Positions 16,112 through 23,933 of a stretch of 32,827 nucleotides of DNA are shown here, one piece after another; within the stretch, counting starts at the first letter, position 1, and each line of letters begins with the position of its first letter. Source of the DNA: Lachnospiraceae bacterium (GTDB lineage: Bacteria > Bacillota > Clostridia > Lachnospirales > Lachnospiraceae); assembly GCA_011960625.1 (NCBI GenBank), contig BLMJ01000083.1, positions 1 through 32,827 on the forward strand. Direction: 5' to 3'. The position numbers were made by a program, and so were the translations under genes. Below the pieces are notes generated by a model. It had not been told where the DNA came from. It worked only from the letters and a program-made list of their open reading frames with translations, and did no database searches.

Positions 16112-16705
16112 ATGGCTACAAGAAGTGCAATATCTGAAACTAAGAAAACAAAAACTGCTAAGGAGGCAGTCCAGGTGATTCCAGTTACAGTCAGTCAGGA
16201 GGAGACTGTTAAGCCTGAAGCAGAGAAAGCAGAACCAGCAGAGAAGCCAGTGAAAGCTGCAGCTAAGCCGGTTGAGGCTGTTGCAGAAAAGAAAGAAGAG
16301 AAAAAATCGCCTGAGAAGAAGACACCTGAGAAGAAGACATCTACAAGAGCGACAGCAAAGAAAGAGACAACGACGAAGAGAACGGCAGCGGCGAAAAAAG
16401 AGACAGCGCCGAAGAAGGAGACTGCAGCAAAGAAAGCGGCGGCAAAGAAAGAGACAACAAAAAAAGAGACGACAGCAAAGAGAACGACTTCTAAGAAAGA
16501 GATTAAAATCAACGCTATTGTTGAGCATTATGGAAAGCAGATTGGCGAACAGGACATCATCGCCAATGTCAAGAAGGCATGGACGAATGCCGGCAGAGTT
16601 GAGAAGGATATCAAGTCGATAGAATTATATATTAAACCTGAGGAAAATGCCGTATACTATGTTATAAATGAGACGGAGACAGGGGCAGTTGCGTTGTACG
16701 AATAG
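16112..16705 (+). CDS. DUF6465-type protein with Lys/Ala-rich histone-like N-terminus
   Basis: The protein has 197 residues. Residues 1-130 are low-complexity, rich in Lys, Ala, Glu and Thr, with repeats of units like KKETTAKR and EKKTPEKK, as in histone H1-like bacterial proteins. Residues 131-197 form a compact domain (IVEHYGKQIGEQDIIANVKKAW and SIELYIKPEENAVYYVINE) that I recall as DUF6465 in Lachnospiraceae. The basic tail could bind nucleic acid, but this is inference. The gene has its own promoter and a terminator directly after it. The tail is so repetitive that large shadow frames appear on both strands. Confidence 0.85.
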   Translation: MATRSAISETKKTKTAKEAVQVIPVTVSQEETVKPEAEKAEPAEKPVKAAAKPVEAVAEKKEEKKSPEKKTPEKKTSTRATAKKETTTKRTAAAKKETAPKKETAAKKAAAKKETTKKETTAKRTTSKKEIKINAIVEHYGKQIGEQDIIANVKKAWTNAGRVEKDIKSIELYIKPEENAVYYVINETETGAVALYE

Positions 16706-16716
16706 GGATGAAGAAA

Positions 16717-16748
16717 AGACTGTTGCATGGGGGTGCGGCAGTTTTTTT
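16717..16748 (+). terminator. Rho-independent terminator after the DUF6465-type gene
   Basis: A nine-pair stem ACTGTTGCA/TGCGGCAGT (16719-16727 with 16734-16742, two G-U pairs), loop TGGGGG, is followed by six more T residues to 16748. Confidence 0.88.
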
Positions 16749-16795
16749 GGATATGGAGATAAATACTCACAGGTTTGTCAAAGGAGACGAAGGAT

Positions 16796-17623
16796 ATGTA
16801 TCAAGCATGGACGATGGGAATAGATTTACCTGGAATATCTGATGGGCAGATAAATATGGTTCTGTCAAGAATCACGCAGATGGCAATGGTGATACAGATT
16901 GTGACACTCATTATCGGAGTTTTGGTCTGCTGTTTAGGATTGAAGCTGGTTAGGGTACTGTCTGTATTAGCGGGAATCGTGATAGGAAGTGGAATTGGTA
17001 CAGGAGTTGTTCTCGGACTTGGATTTTCTGGCACCATGATACCGGTTATGATACTTGTCTGTACGATTGTTACGGCTGTGCTGTGCGGCGGAGTGCGAAA
17101 ACTGGGCATCTTTTTTGTGGTATTACTGCAAATAATAGGTGTTGCCGCTGCATTATTTTTACCAGGCATAAGAGACTTGACACAGGTGTTTTTGGTGTTC
17201 GGAATCGGTGCGGCGGCGCTTTTATTGGCAGTGCTGGCTGTAATTAAGCCAGAGCCGGTGGTAGTCGTAGTTACAGGAATATCGGGAGGTTTGTCGGTGG
17301 GAAACGCGGCGGCAGCCTTACTTGGAATCGGTGGAAATATTTGGACAGGATACGGGATTGGCGCAGCGGCAGCGTTAATTGGAATCTGGGTTCAGTTTAT
17401 GATGCAGTCCCGTAAAATTGGAAAGAACGAAAAAGTATATGCGGAACGGATGAAGGGTCAGGTTTCTAGAGAGTCAGAGGTGGAGAAGGCCAGGAAGATT
17501 CTTGAAGACGAGGAAGAGGAAGAAGAAATAAGTCCAAAGAAAGGCAAAACAGTTCGTGGCAGTGATATGTCAGAGGAAGAAGACGAAGACGATGATATCA
17601 CGATTATCAGTGAAGAATTGTAG
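16796..17623 (+). CDS. Multi-TM protein with acidic C-terminal tail (DUF4203/TMEM198-like)
   Basis: The ATG at 16796 is chosen because AAGGAG lies nine bases upstream (16781-16786). A TTG at 16775 would put this site inside the gene. The 275 residues include about seven hydrophobic helices between residues 28 and 205, with small-residue-rich helices (GIVIGSGIGTGVVLGLG) typical of DUF4203/TMEM198-like proteins. The last 70 residues are cytoplasmic and strongly acidic, with runs of Glu and Asp ending in DDDITIISEEL. Function is unknown. It lies alone between a terminator and the promoter of the next gene. The family name is tentative. Confidence 0.8.
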   Translation: MYQAWTMGIDLPGISDGQINMVLSRITQMAMVIQIVTLIIGVLVCCLGLKLVRVLSVLAGIVIGSGIGTGVVLGLGFSGTMIPVMILVCTIVTAVLCGGVRKLGIFFVVLLQIIGVAAALFLPGIRDLTQVFLVFGIGAAALLLAVLAVIKPEPVVVVVTGISGGLSVGNAAAALLGIGGNIWTGYGIGAAAALIGIWVQFMMQSRKIGKNEKVYAERMKGQVSRESEVEKARKILEDEEEEEEISPKKGKTVRGSDMSEEEDEDDDITIISEEL

Positions 17624-17702
17624 TAGGCGATATCACAGTGTCACAAAGAAAAAGAACTGTATCAAAGGAGAAGGGAATTTCAACCATACATGTTCAGTCA
17701 GG

Positions 17703-17730
17703 TTGTATTTTAGTGAAGATGTGATATAAT
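17703..17730 (+). promoter_or_regulatory. Promoter of the PHP-domain gene
   Basis: The sequence has -35 TTGTAT (17703-17708), a 16-base spacer and -10 TATAAT (17725-17730), 49 bases before the ATG at 17780. Confidence 0.75.
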
Positions 17731-17779
17731 AGTAAATATCTTGGATGCAGAGAAATAGGAATGAAGGAGGCCTTAGTGT

Positions 17780-18613
17780 ATGAAGATTGATATGCATTGT
17801 CATGTGAAAGAGGGCTCTATCGACAGTAAAGTAGGTCTGGATGAATATATCACAAAACTGAAAGAACACGGGTTTGAAGGAATGTTGATTACAGACCATG
17901 ATACTTACAAAGGATACCGCCATTGGAAATATCATATGAAGGGAAAGGTTCACGAGGATTTTGTCGTATTAAAGGGGATTGAATATGATACCTGCGATGC
18001 AGGGCATATTATCTGCATTATGCCGGAAGGTGTCAAGATGCGATTGTTAGAATTGAGAGGATTGCCAGTAAGTGCACTGATTGATTTTGTTCATCGACAC
18101 GGCGGTATTCTAGGTCCGGCACACCCCTGCGGAGAGAAGTACTTAAGTTTTACGAATACGAAGAAATTCTACAAATCCCCAGAGATTATCAAGCGATTTG
18201 ATTTTATCGAGGCATTTAATGCGTGTGAGCCGGAAGAATCCAATAGGGAGGCAATGAAGCTTACGCTGAAGTACAAGAAGCCGGGGATTGGCGGCAGCGA
18301 CTCCCATAAGTTGGACTGTGTTTCCCTGGCATATACAGAGCTGCCGGAGAGGATTACCTGTGAGACAGAGCTGATTTCACTGATTCGTCGGAAGGTGCCG
18401 ATTGGAGTCGGAGGCACCATCTATGGGAAGACCACAAAGGATAAGATTGGAAAGGTCAACAAACTTTTGGTATATTCCTTCTGGTTTTACAATAAAGGCG
18501 GAGAGCTTCTAAAGCGCCATAAGCGAAAGGTGAAAGGGGAGATTGAGAATCCCGTTGATCCTATTGATCCCATTGAGATTCCTTATCTAAAAATGCAGGG
18601 GAAGGTCTTATAA
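17780..18613 (+). CDS. PHP-domain metal-dependent phosphoesterase
   Basis: The 277-residue protein has the PHP-fold metal motifs: MHCH at residues 5-8, TDHDTY near 39, a conserved HRHGG followed by PAHPCG near 110-120, and GGSDSHK near 173. Small stand-alone PHP proteins hydrolyse phosphate esters such as nucleoside 3',5'-bisphosphates or phosphorylated metabolites. The exact substrate is not visible here. The C-terminal 50 residues, including KRHKRKVKGE, are basic. It has its own promoter and a strong terminator, so it is a single-gene unit. Confidence 0.9.
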   Translation: MKIDMHCHVKEGSIDSKVGLDEYITKLKEHGFEGMLITDHDTYKGYRHWKYHMKGKVHEDFVVLKGIEYDTCDAGHIICIMPEGVKMRLLELRGLPVSALIDFVHRHGGILGPAHPCGEKYLSFTNTKKFYKSPEIIKRFDFIEAFNACEPEESNREAMKLTLKYKKPGIGGSDSHKLDCVSLAYTELPERITCETELISLIRRKVPIGVGGTIYGKTTKDKIGKVNKLLVYSFWFYNKGGELLKRHKRKVKGEIENPVDPIDPIEIPYLKMQGKVL

Positions 18614-18631
18614 ATCAAAACTTATAAATCC

Positions 18632-18670
18632 AAAAGCCATCAAGAATTTCACAATCCCTGATGGCTTTTT
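18632..18670. terminator. Terminator between convergent PHP gene and feoB
   Basis: An eleven-pair stem AAAAGCCATCA/TGATGGCTTTT (18632-18642 and 18659-18669) with a 16-base loop is followed by T residues. The A-run on the left arm means it can also end minus-strand feoB transcripts. Confidence 0.88.
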
Positions 18671-18705
18671 AATTTTCTGTAATCAGATAAAGGAATGTGA
18701 CAGAA

Positions 18706-20748
18706 TCAGAAACACTGTCCAATGTGGTAGACAACCACGCTCATCCCCCATGCGGCCAATATCTGAAAGATAAGAACCCCAAAGGTCTGCTTCCAGCTTT
18801 TCAATTCCCTGTGGATGGTGGCAATCGTCGCGGTACAGGGAACATACAGCAGACAGAATACCATCAGGGCATAGGCGTTTGCAGCGCCAAAACCAAGAGA
18901 ACCCAATGTGGCAACCATGGCGTCCATGCCGCCTGAGGTAGTGATATTCTGGATACCGAACAATACGCTGCAGCTAGATACAACTACTTCCTTTGCAGCA
19001 ATGCCGGCAATCAGGGCAACAATAATCTGCCAGTAACCAAGCCCTGCAGGTCGAAACAGCGGGACGATGGCTTTTCCGGCCAGGGAGCCGAAACTTTGGG
19101 AAATATCCGTCACATATCCGTGTGGACCGAAATTCAGAAGCACCCACATGATTACAGATGCCACGAAGATTACGGTTCCGGCTTTGGTCAGGTAATCTTT
19201 AATTTTCTCCCACACATAGATAAAAATCGTTCGGGCGTTTGGTGACTTGTATTCCGGCAGCTCGATTAGAAGAGCATGCTCCGCCTTGCTCCCGTCAAGC
19301 TTGGACAGTATGTATGCGGTCGTAATAGCAACCACGATTCCAAGAAGATACATGGAGTAGCAGACAAGCATAGCGTATTTCCCAAAAAACATTGAGGAAA
19401 ACAGGACGTAGATGGGAAGCCTTGCACTGCAGGACATAAAGGGGGTGACCAGTATAGTCTTAAACCGATCTTTGGGGTGTTCCAGCGCTCGGGACGCCAT
19501 AATTGCCGGAACAGAGCATCCAAATCCCAGAAGCAGGGGAAGGAAAGCCCGACCGGAAAGTCCAAGACAGCTCATGATGTCATCCATCACAAAGGCGACC
19601 CTTGCCATATATCCGCTGTCCTCCAGAAAGGCAAGCGCCAAAAAGAGGATGAAGATATTAGGCAGGAAGGTCAGAATCCCGCCAACACCGGAAATGATTC
19701 CGTCGATAATCAATGACTGAAGCATGGGGCTTACATGGAGGGCATTAAGCCCGCTGCCGGTAAGACCGGAAATCTGCTCCAGAGCAATCTCGAAATAGCC
19801 CTTCAGCCAATCTCCGATCGTAAATGTCAGGAAGAAAACCAGCGCCATAATTCCCAGAAAGATAGGAAGTCCCAACCAACGATGTGTAAGCAGCCGGTCT
19901 ATCCTGTCTGTAGCTTCCTCCTTTGCAGACTTATTTACCAGAATCTCTTCGATGACCTCTTCGATAAAATCATATTTTTGGTTGATGATATCTTTCTCAT
20001 AACTGCGGTCAATCACATCATCTAAATCCAACGGATGATGCTTCGTCACCTGCTGGTCTATCTCCAAAAGCTTGATGGCATGCCATCTTGGATTTTGGAC
20101 ATTGGGGTATTTTTCCTTGAGCTGCCCCATGATGACGTCAATCTTGTCTTCAATCTCGTCTTCATACACCATGGCGTATTCTTCATGGTGATTGTGCATA
20201 TGTGAGGAAGATTTTCCCATATGGTGGTGAATAAATGGTCCTTGCTTTGCATATTGACTGTGGTGGGCGACGGCATGCATGAGAATGGAAAGCCCTGTCT
20301 TCTTGCGTGCAGATACTGGAATGGCAGGAACGCCAAGCATTTCCGGAAGGCGGTGAAGGTCAATCTCCATGCCCCGTTCTTCTACAATATCCATCATATT
20401 CAACGCAAGTACCACTGGCTTGCCAAGTTCAATAAGCTGCAGCGTCAGGTACAGGTTGCGCTCTAAGCAGGAGGCGTCGATAACATCCACGATGACATCC
20501 ACCTCGTCGCTCATGATACATTCCCGTGAGACAGTTTCTTCCATTGTATAGGAAGACAGGCTGTAGATGCCGGGCAGATCAATCAGCTTGAATACTTGAC
20601 CTTCATAGACGGTCTTTCCTTCCTTTTTTTCTACCGTGACGCCAGGCCAGTTAGCGACCTTTAGGTTAGCGCCCGTAAAGGCGTTGAAAAGCGTGGTCTT
20701 TCCACAATTAGGATTACCGATAAATCCAACGTTGATAGTCTCGCTCAT
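18706..20748 (-). CDS. feoB: Ferrous iron transporter FeoB
   Basis: FeoB imports Fe(II) across the inner membrane. The 680 residues start with a G domain: G1 at 11-18 (GNPNCGKT), a G2-region PGVT, G3 DLPGIYSL and G4 NMMD. A helical GDI-like domain follows, then the polytopic core with Gate motifs such as LPNIFILFLALAFLEDSGYMAR and the GCSVPAIMASR segment. Between the G domain and the helical domain lies a His-rich stretch (HHHMGKSSSHMHNHHEE, about residues 170-190), perhaps a metal-handling insertion. The start overlaps the FeoA stop by four bases (minus-strand ATGA). It is shorter than the 773 residues of E. coli FeoB. Confidence 0.97.
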   Translation of the reverse strand: MSETINVGFIGNPNCGKTTLFNAFTGANLKVANWPGVTVEKKEGKTVYEGQVFKLIDLPGIYSLSSYTMEETVSRECIMSDEVDVIVDVIDASCLERNLYLTLQLIELGKPVVLALNMMDIVEERGMEIDLHRLPEMLGVPAIPVSARKKTGLSILMHAVAHHSQYAKQGPFIHHHMGKSSSHMHNHHEEYAMVYEDEIEDKIDVIMGQLKEKYPNVQNPRWHAIKLLEIDQQVTKHHPLDLDDVIDRSYEKDIINQKYDFIEEVIEEILVNKSAKEEATDRIDRLLTHRWLGLPIFLGIMALVFFLTFTIGDWLKGYFEIALEQISGLTGSGLNALHVSPMLQSLIIDGIISGVGGILTFLPNIFILFLALAFLEDSGYMARVAFVMDDIMSCLGLSGRAFLPLLLGFGCSVPAIMASRALEHPKDRFKTILVTPFMSCSARLPIYVLFSSMFFGKYAMLVCYSMYLLGIVVAITTAYILSKLDGSKAEHALLIELPEYKSPNARTIFIYVWEKIKDYLTKAGTVIFVASVIMWVLLNFGPHGYVTDISQSFGSLAGKAIVPLFRPAGLGYWQIIVALIAGIAAKEVVVSSCSVLFGIQNITTSGGMDAMVATLGSLGFGAANAYALMVFCLLYVPCTATIATIHRELKSWKQTFGVLIFQILAAWGMSVVVYHIGQCF

Positions 20749-20975
20749 GAGTGTTTCACCTCCGTAACTGTAATGTGATCTGCAATCCGTCTGCCAAGGG
20801 CAAAACGGGTGCCGCGGAATTTTGCTGTGAGGGATCCCTTTTTATCGTTGTTTAGTATGGTGATTAGGGACCCTTCTGTAAGCCCCAACGCTTCCAGACG
20901 GCGTTCCAGTTTAAGCTCGATATCGATAGACTCTACACGGTAAGTTAGGCTGTTCTTTCCTTGCTTGAGTGTCAT
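20745..20975 (-). CDS. feoA: FeoA SH3-like ferrous iron transport accessory protein
   Basis: The 76-residue product is a typical FeoA SH3-like domain (LTEGSLITILNNDKKGSLTAKFRGTRFALGRRIADHITV). It acts in the cytoplasm with FeoB. The start is placed at the minus-strand ATG ending at 20975, since the AAGGGG site then has an eight-base spacer. An ATG two codons upstream (20981) lies almost on top of the site. Its stop overlaps the feoB start. Regulation is likely through the Fur-like site just upstream. Confidence 0.93.
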   Translation of the reverse strand: MTLKQGKNSLTYRVESIDIELKLERRLEALGLTEGSLITILNNDKKGSLTAKFRGTRFALGRRIADHITVTEVKHS

Positions 20976-20995
20976 ATGCATTTCCCCTTGTAAAT

Positions 20996-21056
20996 GTTAT
21001 TGATTCTTATTATCTATTACAATATCTATCATAACACCATTTGACGAAGAAGGCAA
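20996..21056 (-). promoter_or_regulatory. feoAB promoter with Fur-box-like operator
   Basis: On the minus strand, -35 TTGCCT (21051-21056), a 17-base spacer and -10 TATGAT (21028-21033) face feoA. Just downstream, 20996-21014 reads GATAATAAGAATCAATAAC, which matches the classic 19-bp Fur consensus at 15 positions by my count. Iron-dependent repression by Fur is the expected consequence. Confidence 0.72.
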
Positions 21057-21114
21057 TGTGAAGTATACTGTTGTTTGAGAAAGAAGAGAATAATGAGACT
21101 ACCGGAGGAAGAAG

Positions 21115-22050
21115 ATGCAGATATACTATTTTATTTTATACTTTTTTATATATGGGTTTGTGGGATGGTGTACAGAGGTGGCATATGCGACGGTAAAGCA
21201 GAAGAAATTCGTGAATCGCGGATTTCTAAACGGGCCGATTTGCCCGGTGTACGGGGTAGGCATTGGCATGGTGGTCATGCTGTTAGAGCCGATGAACGGT
21301 ACGATTGTGTCCCTGTATGTGGTGTCTACGGTGCTGGTGACGACAATCGAGGGTGTGACAGGATATATGATGGATAAGCTGTTCCATCATAAATGGTGGG
21401 ATTACTCCAACCAACCGCTGAATATTGGCGGATATGTCTGCCTGTTGTTCTCCCTTGCGTGGGGAGTTGCCTGTGTGCTGATTGTGCGGGTGATTCATCC
21501 CTTTGTCTATAAAGTGACGGTTATGATTCCGGTTACAGTAGGCGCATTGCTTGCGGCAGTGCTTGGTATTGCACTTTTAGCGGATTTGTATGTGACAACA
21601 GCCGAGATTCTCAAATTAAATAAAAAGCTGGATGCCATGGAGAAGATTTCAGCGGAGCTTCGGGAACTGTCTGATATGATTGGAGTTAATATCCATGAGA
21701 GTGTTATGGAGACTATGGAATTTTCGGAAGAAACGAAGAAACAGTTGGATTCTGCAGTTTCGGAGCTTCGGGAGAAGCTGGATACCGTGGCTGAGGAACA
21801 CAAAGATCATCTTGAAGAGAGAATCGACCGAGTAGAGGAGAAGATTGAGTCAAAGCTGTATCCGGAGGAACAGAAGGCAATTCTGGCGGAGCTGCGCAAT
21901 AAGTATACGGAGCTTAAGGGAAAGTATGCGGAGCTTGCAGGGCGAAGCACACTTGTAACCAGACGTTTAATCGATGCTTTCCCTAAAATGGAGTCCCGAC
22001 TTCACAAAGAGATATTTAACGAAATGAGAAGCCGCATCTGGCGGAGATAG
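21115..22050 (+). CDS. CmpB-family putative ABC transporter permease with coiled-coil tail
   Basis: The 311-residue protein opens with four to five membrane helices (residues about 4-165) and motifs typical of the ABC_trans_CmpB family (PF06541): YGFVGWCTEV, NRGFLNGPICPVYGVG and HHKWWDYSNQPLNIGGYVCL. The remaining 145 residues form a long charged coiled coil. Despite the family name, no ATPase or binding protein gene is nearby and transport has not been shown. GGAGGAAGAAG precedes the ATG. It stands apart from feoA (divergent) and leuC (own promoter). Confidence 0.88.
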   Translation: MQIYYFILYFFIYGFVGWCTEVAYATVKQKKFVNRGFLNGPICPVYGVGIGMVVMLLEPMNGTIVSLYVVSTVLVTTIEGVTGYMMDKLFHHKWWDYSNQPLNIGGYVCLLFSLAWGVACVLIVRVIHPFVYKVTVMIPVTVGALLAAVLGIALLADLYVTTAEILKLNKKLDAMEKISAELRELSDMIGVNIHESVMETMEFSEETKKQLDSAVSELREKLDTVAEEHKDHLEERIDRVEEKIESKLYPEEQKAILAELRNKYTELKGKYAELAGRSTLVTRRLIDAFPKMESRLHKEIFNEMRSRIWRR

Positions 22051-22085
22051 GGTGTTTCAGGCATATTTTTGGATAATGAGAATCC

Positions 22086-22114
22086 TTGTCAGAGAATGAT
22101 ATCTGTGGTAGAAT
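22086..22114 (+). promoter_or_regulatory. Promoter of leuC-leuD-thrC
   Basis: The sequence has -35 TTGTCA (22086-22091), a 17-base spacer and -10 TAGAAT (22109-22114). Transcription would start near 22121, leaving a leader of about 40 bases, too short for a T-box or leader-peptide attenuator. Confidence 0.75.
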
Positions 22115-22161
22115 ACCACGTATGGAAAATTCTAATGATAGAAGAACAGGAGGGTGTCAAA

Positions 22162-23436
22162 ATGGGAATGACAATGACGCAGAAGATCTTAGCTGCCCAT
22201 GCAGGTCTTAGTTCTGTTGCGGCAGGACAGTTGATTGAAGCGAAGCTTGATGTAGTTATGGCAAATGATATTACGGGTCCGATGGCGCTGCCAATCTTTA
22301 GGGAGATGGCAGACAAGGTATTTGATAAGGATAAGGTGGTTCTGGTCCCGGATCATTTTACACCAAATAAAGATATCAAATCAGCGGAGAACTCTAAGTC
22401 AATCCGTGAGTTTGCAAGGGAGCAGGGGCTTACCTGGTATTTTGAGCAGGGAAAGTCTGGTGTGGAGCATGCAATCCTTCCTGAAGCGGGAGTGGTGGTA
22501 GGCGGCGAGTGTATCATCGGAGCCGACTCCCATACCTGTACATATGGAGCGTTGGGAGCATTTTCAACAGGCGTGGGCACGACGGATATTGCAACAGGAA
22601 TGGCCACAGGGGAATTGTGGTTTAAGGTTCCTAGCGCCATTAAGTTCGTATTGACAGGAAAGCCGGGGGCTTATGTCAGCGGGAAAGATATTATCATACA
22701 TATCATTGGCAAGATTGGCGTGGATGGTGCATTGTACAAATCTATGGAGTTTACAGGCGAGGGCGTCAAGATGCTTTCCATGGACGACCGTTTCACCATG
22801 GCTAATATGGCAATTGAGGCGGGCGCTAAGAATGGGATTTTCCCTGTGGATGAGCAGGCCCAGGCATATATGAAGGAACACTCTAAGAAGGAATATAAGA
22901 TTTACGAGGCTGACGCTGACGCCGAGTATGATGAAGTGGTTGAGATTGATTTGTCTAAAGTCCGTCCAACGGTTGCATTTCCGCATCTTCCGGGAAATGC
23001 AAAGACAATTGACGAGATTGAAGCCATGGATCCAATCAAGATCAATCAGGTTGTCATCGGCTCTTGTACTAACGGGCGTATGGAGGATATGCGTAAGGCG
23101 GCGGCAATCCTTAAGGGACAGACTGTGCATCAGGATGTGCGTGTAATGGTCATTCCGGCAACCCAGAAGATTTATAAGCAGTGTATTGCAGAGGGGCTTT
23201 TGGACATCTTTGTGGATGCAGGCTGTGCCGTGAATACGCCAAGCTGCGGGCCTTGTATGGGCGGACATATGGGAGTTATGGCGGCAGGAGAGAAGTGTGT
23301 ATCCACGACGAACCGGAATTTTGTGGGTCGTATGGGACATGTGGACTCCCTAATCTATCTTGCGTCGCCAGAGGTTGCGGCGGCAAGCGCGATTGCAGGA
23401 TACATTGCAAATCCGGAGAAAGTAGGTGGCAGATAA
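22162..23436 (+). CDS. leuC: 3-isopropylmalate dehydratase large subunit LeuC (aconitase family)
   Basis: With LeuD it isomerises 2-isopropylmalate to 3-isopropylmalate in leucine synthesis. The ATG at 22162 has AGGAGGG seven bases upstream (22148-22154). The frame is open further up but without a site. The 424 residues are of the short, archaeal/clostridial LeuC type (about 420) and carry the [4Fe-4S] ligands C302 (GSCTNGR), C362 and C365 (SCGPC). [13 protein letters not shown] and the GTTDIA segment are also typical of the family. Related enzymes act on homoaconitate or dimethylmalate, and no leuA or leuB lies nearby, so specificity is not certain. Confidence 0.93.
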   Translation: MGMTMTQKILAAHAGLSSVAAGQLIEAKLDVVMANDITGPMALPIFREMADKVFDKDKVVLVPDHFTPNKDIKSAENSKSIREFAREQGLTWYFEQGKSGVEHAILPEAGVVVGGECIIGADSHTCTYGALGAFSTGVGTTDIATGMATGELWFKVPSAIKFVLTGKPGAYVSGKDIIIHIIGKIGVDGALYKSMEFTGEGVKMLSMDDRFTMANMAIEAGAKNGIFPVDEQAQAYMKEHSKKEYKIYEADADAEYDEVVEIDLSKVRPTVAFPHLPGNAKTIDEIEAMDPIKINQVVIGSCTNGRMEDMRKAAAILKGQTVHQDVRVMVIPATQKIYKQCIAEGLLDIFVDAGCAVNTPSCGPCMGGHMGVMAAGEKCVSTTNRNFVGRMGHVDSLIYLASPEVAAASAIAGYIANPEKVGGR

Positions 23437-23924
23437 TGAGAGCGACAGGACATGTATTTAAATATGGAGATAATGTGGATACAGATGTAATCATTCCGGC
23501 AAGATATCTTAATTCCTTTGATGCCAAGGAGTTGGCCAGCCATGCAATGGCAGATATTGACCCAGAGTTTGTGAATAAAGTAAAGCCGGGGGACATGATT
23601 GTGGCGGACAAGAATTTCGGCTGCGGCTCATCCAGGGAGCATGCGCCGCTGTGCCTTAAGACGGCAGGAGTAAGCTGCGTGATAGCGGAGACGTTCGCCC
23701 GTATATTCTATCGGAATGCAATCAATATCGGGCTGCCGATTATTGAATGTCCGGAGGCTGCCAGAGGAATTGAGGCAGGCGACGAGGTTGAGGTGGATTT
23801 TGACAGCGGCAAGATTTATAACCGTACGAAAGGGACCGAGTTTCAGGGACAGCCCTTTCCAGAATTTATGCAGAAGTTGATTGCGGCAGGCGGGCTTGTG
23901 AAGTATACTAACAGTAAGCGCTAG
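23436..23924 (+). CDS. leuD: 3-isopropylmalate dehydratase small subunit LeuD
   Basis: The 162-residue product is the swivel-domain partner of Leu[17 protein letters not shown] at the N-terminus and the substrate-loop motif [11 protein letters not shown]. The ATG shares its A with the TAA stop of leuC (23434-23436), so translation is coupled. The frame is open far upstream inside leuC, which is chance. thrC follows after nine bases. Confidence 0.95.
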   Translation: MRATGHVFKYGDNVDTDVIIPARYLNSFDAKELASHAMADIDPEFVNKVKPGDMIVADKNFGCGSSREHAPLCLKTAGVSCVIAETFARIFYRNAINIGLPIIECPEAARGIEAGDEVEVDFDSGKIYNRTKGTEFQGQPFPEFMQKLIAAGGLVKYTNSKR

Positions 23925-23933
23925 GAGAAGACG

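Noticed and set aside
16355..16510. Tandem repeat array or CRISPR in the KKETTAK region
   Set aside because: The repeats are imperfect, in frame and explained by a low-complexity protein tail; no spacer pattern is present.
16097..16528. Cys/Leu/Arg-rich and Phe/Val-rich minus-strand frames opposite the DUF6465-type gene
   Set aside because: They result from the repetitive Lys/Ala/Glu codons of the real gene read on the other strand.
22051..22161. Leucine or T-box attenuator upstream of leuC
   Set aside because: The leader from the predicted start is only about 40 bases long and holds no Leu-rich peptide or terminator.
22564..23340. Long minus-strand frame of 258 codons opposite leuC
   Set aside because: It lies wholly within a well-supported leuC gene, lacks a ribosome binding site and has no recognisable product; it is a shadow of coding bias.
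23181..23435. Extended N-terminus of leuD
   Set aside because: The frame is open inside leuC by chance; the LeuD family begins at [13 protein letters not shown], and the ATG at 23436 overlaps the leuC stop.
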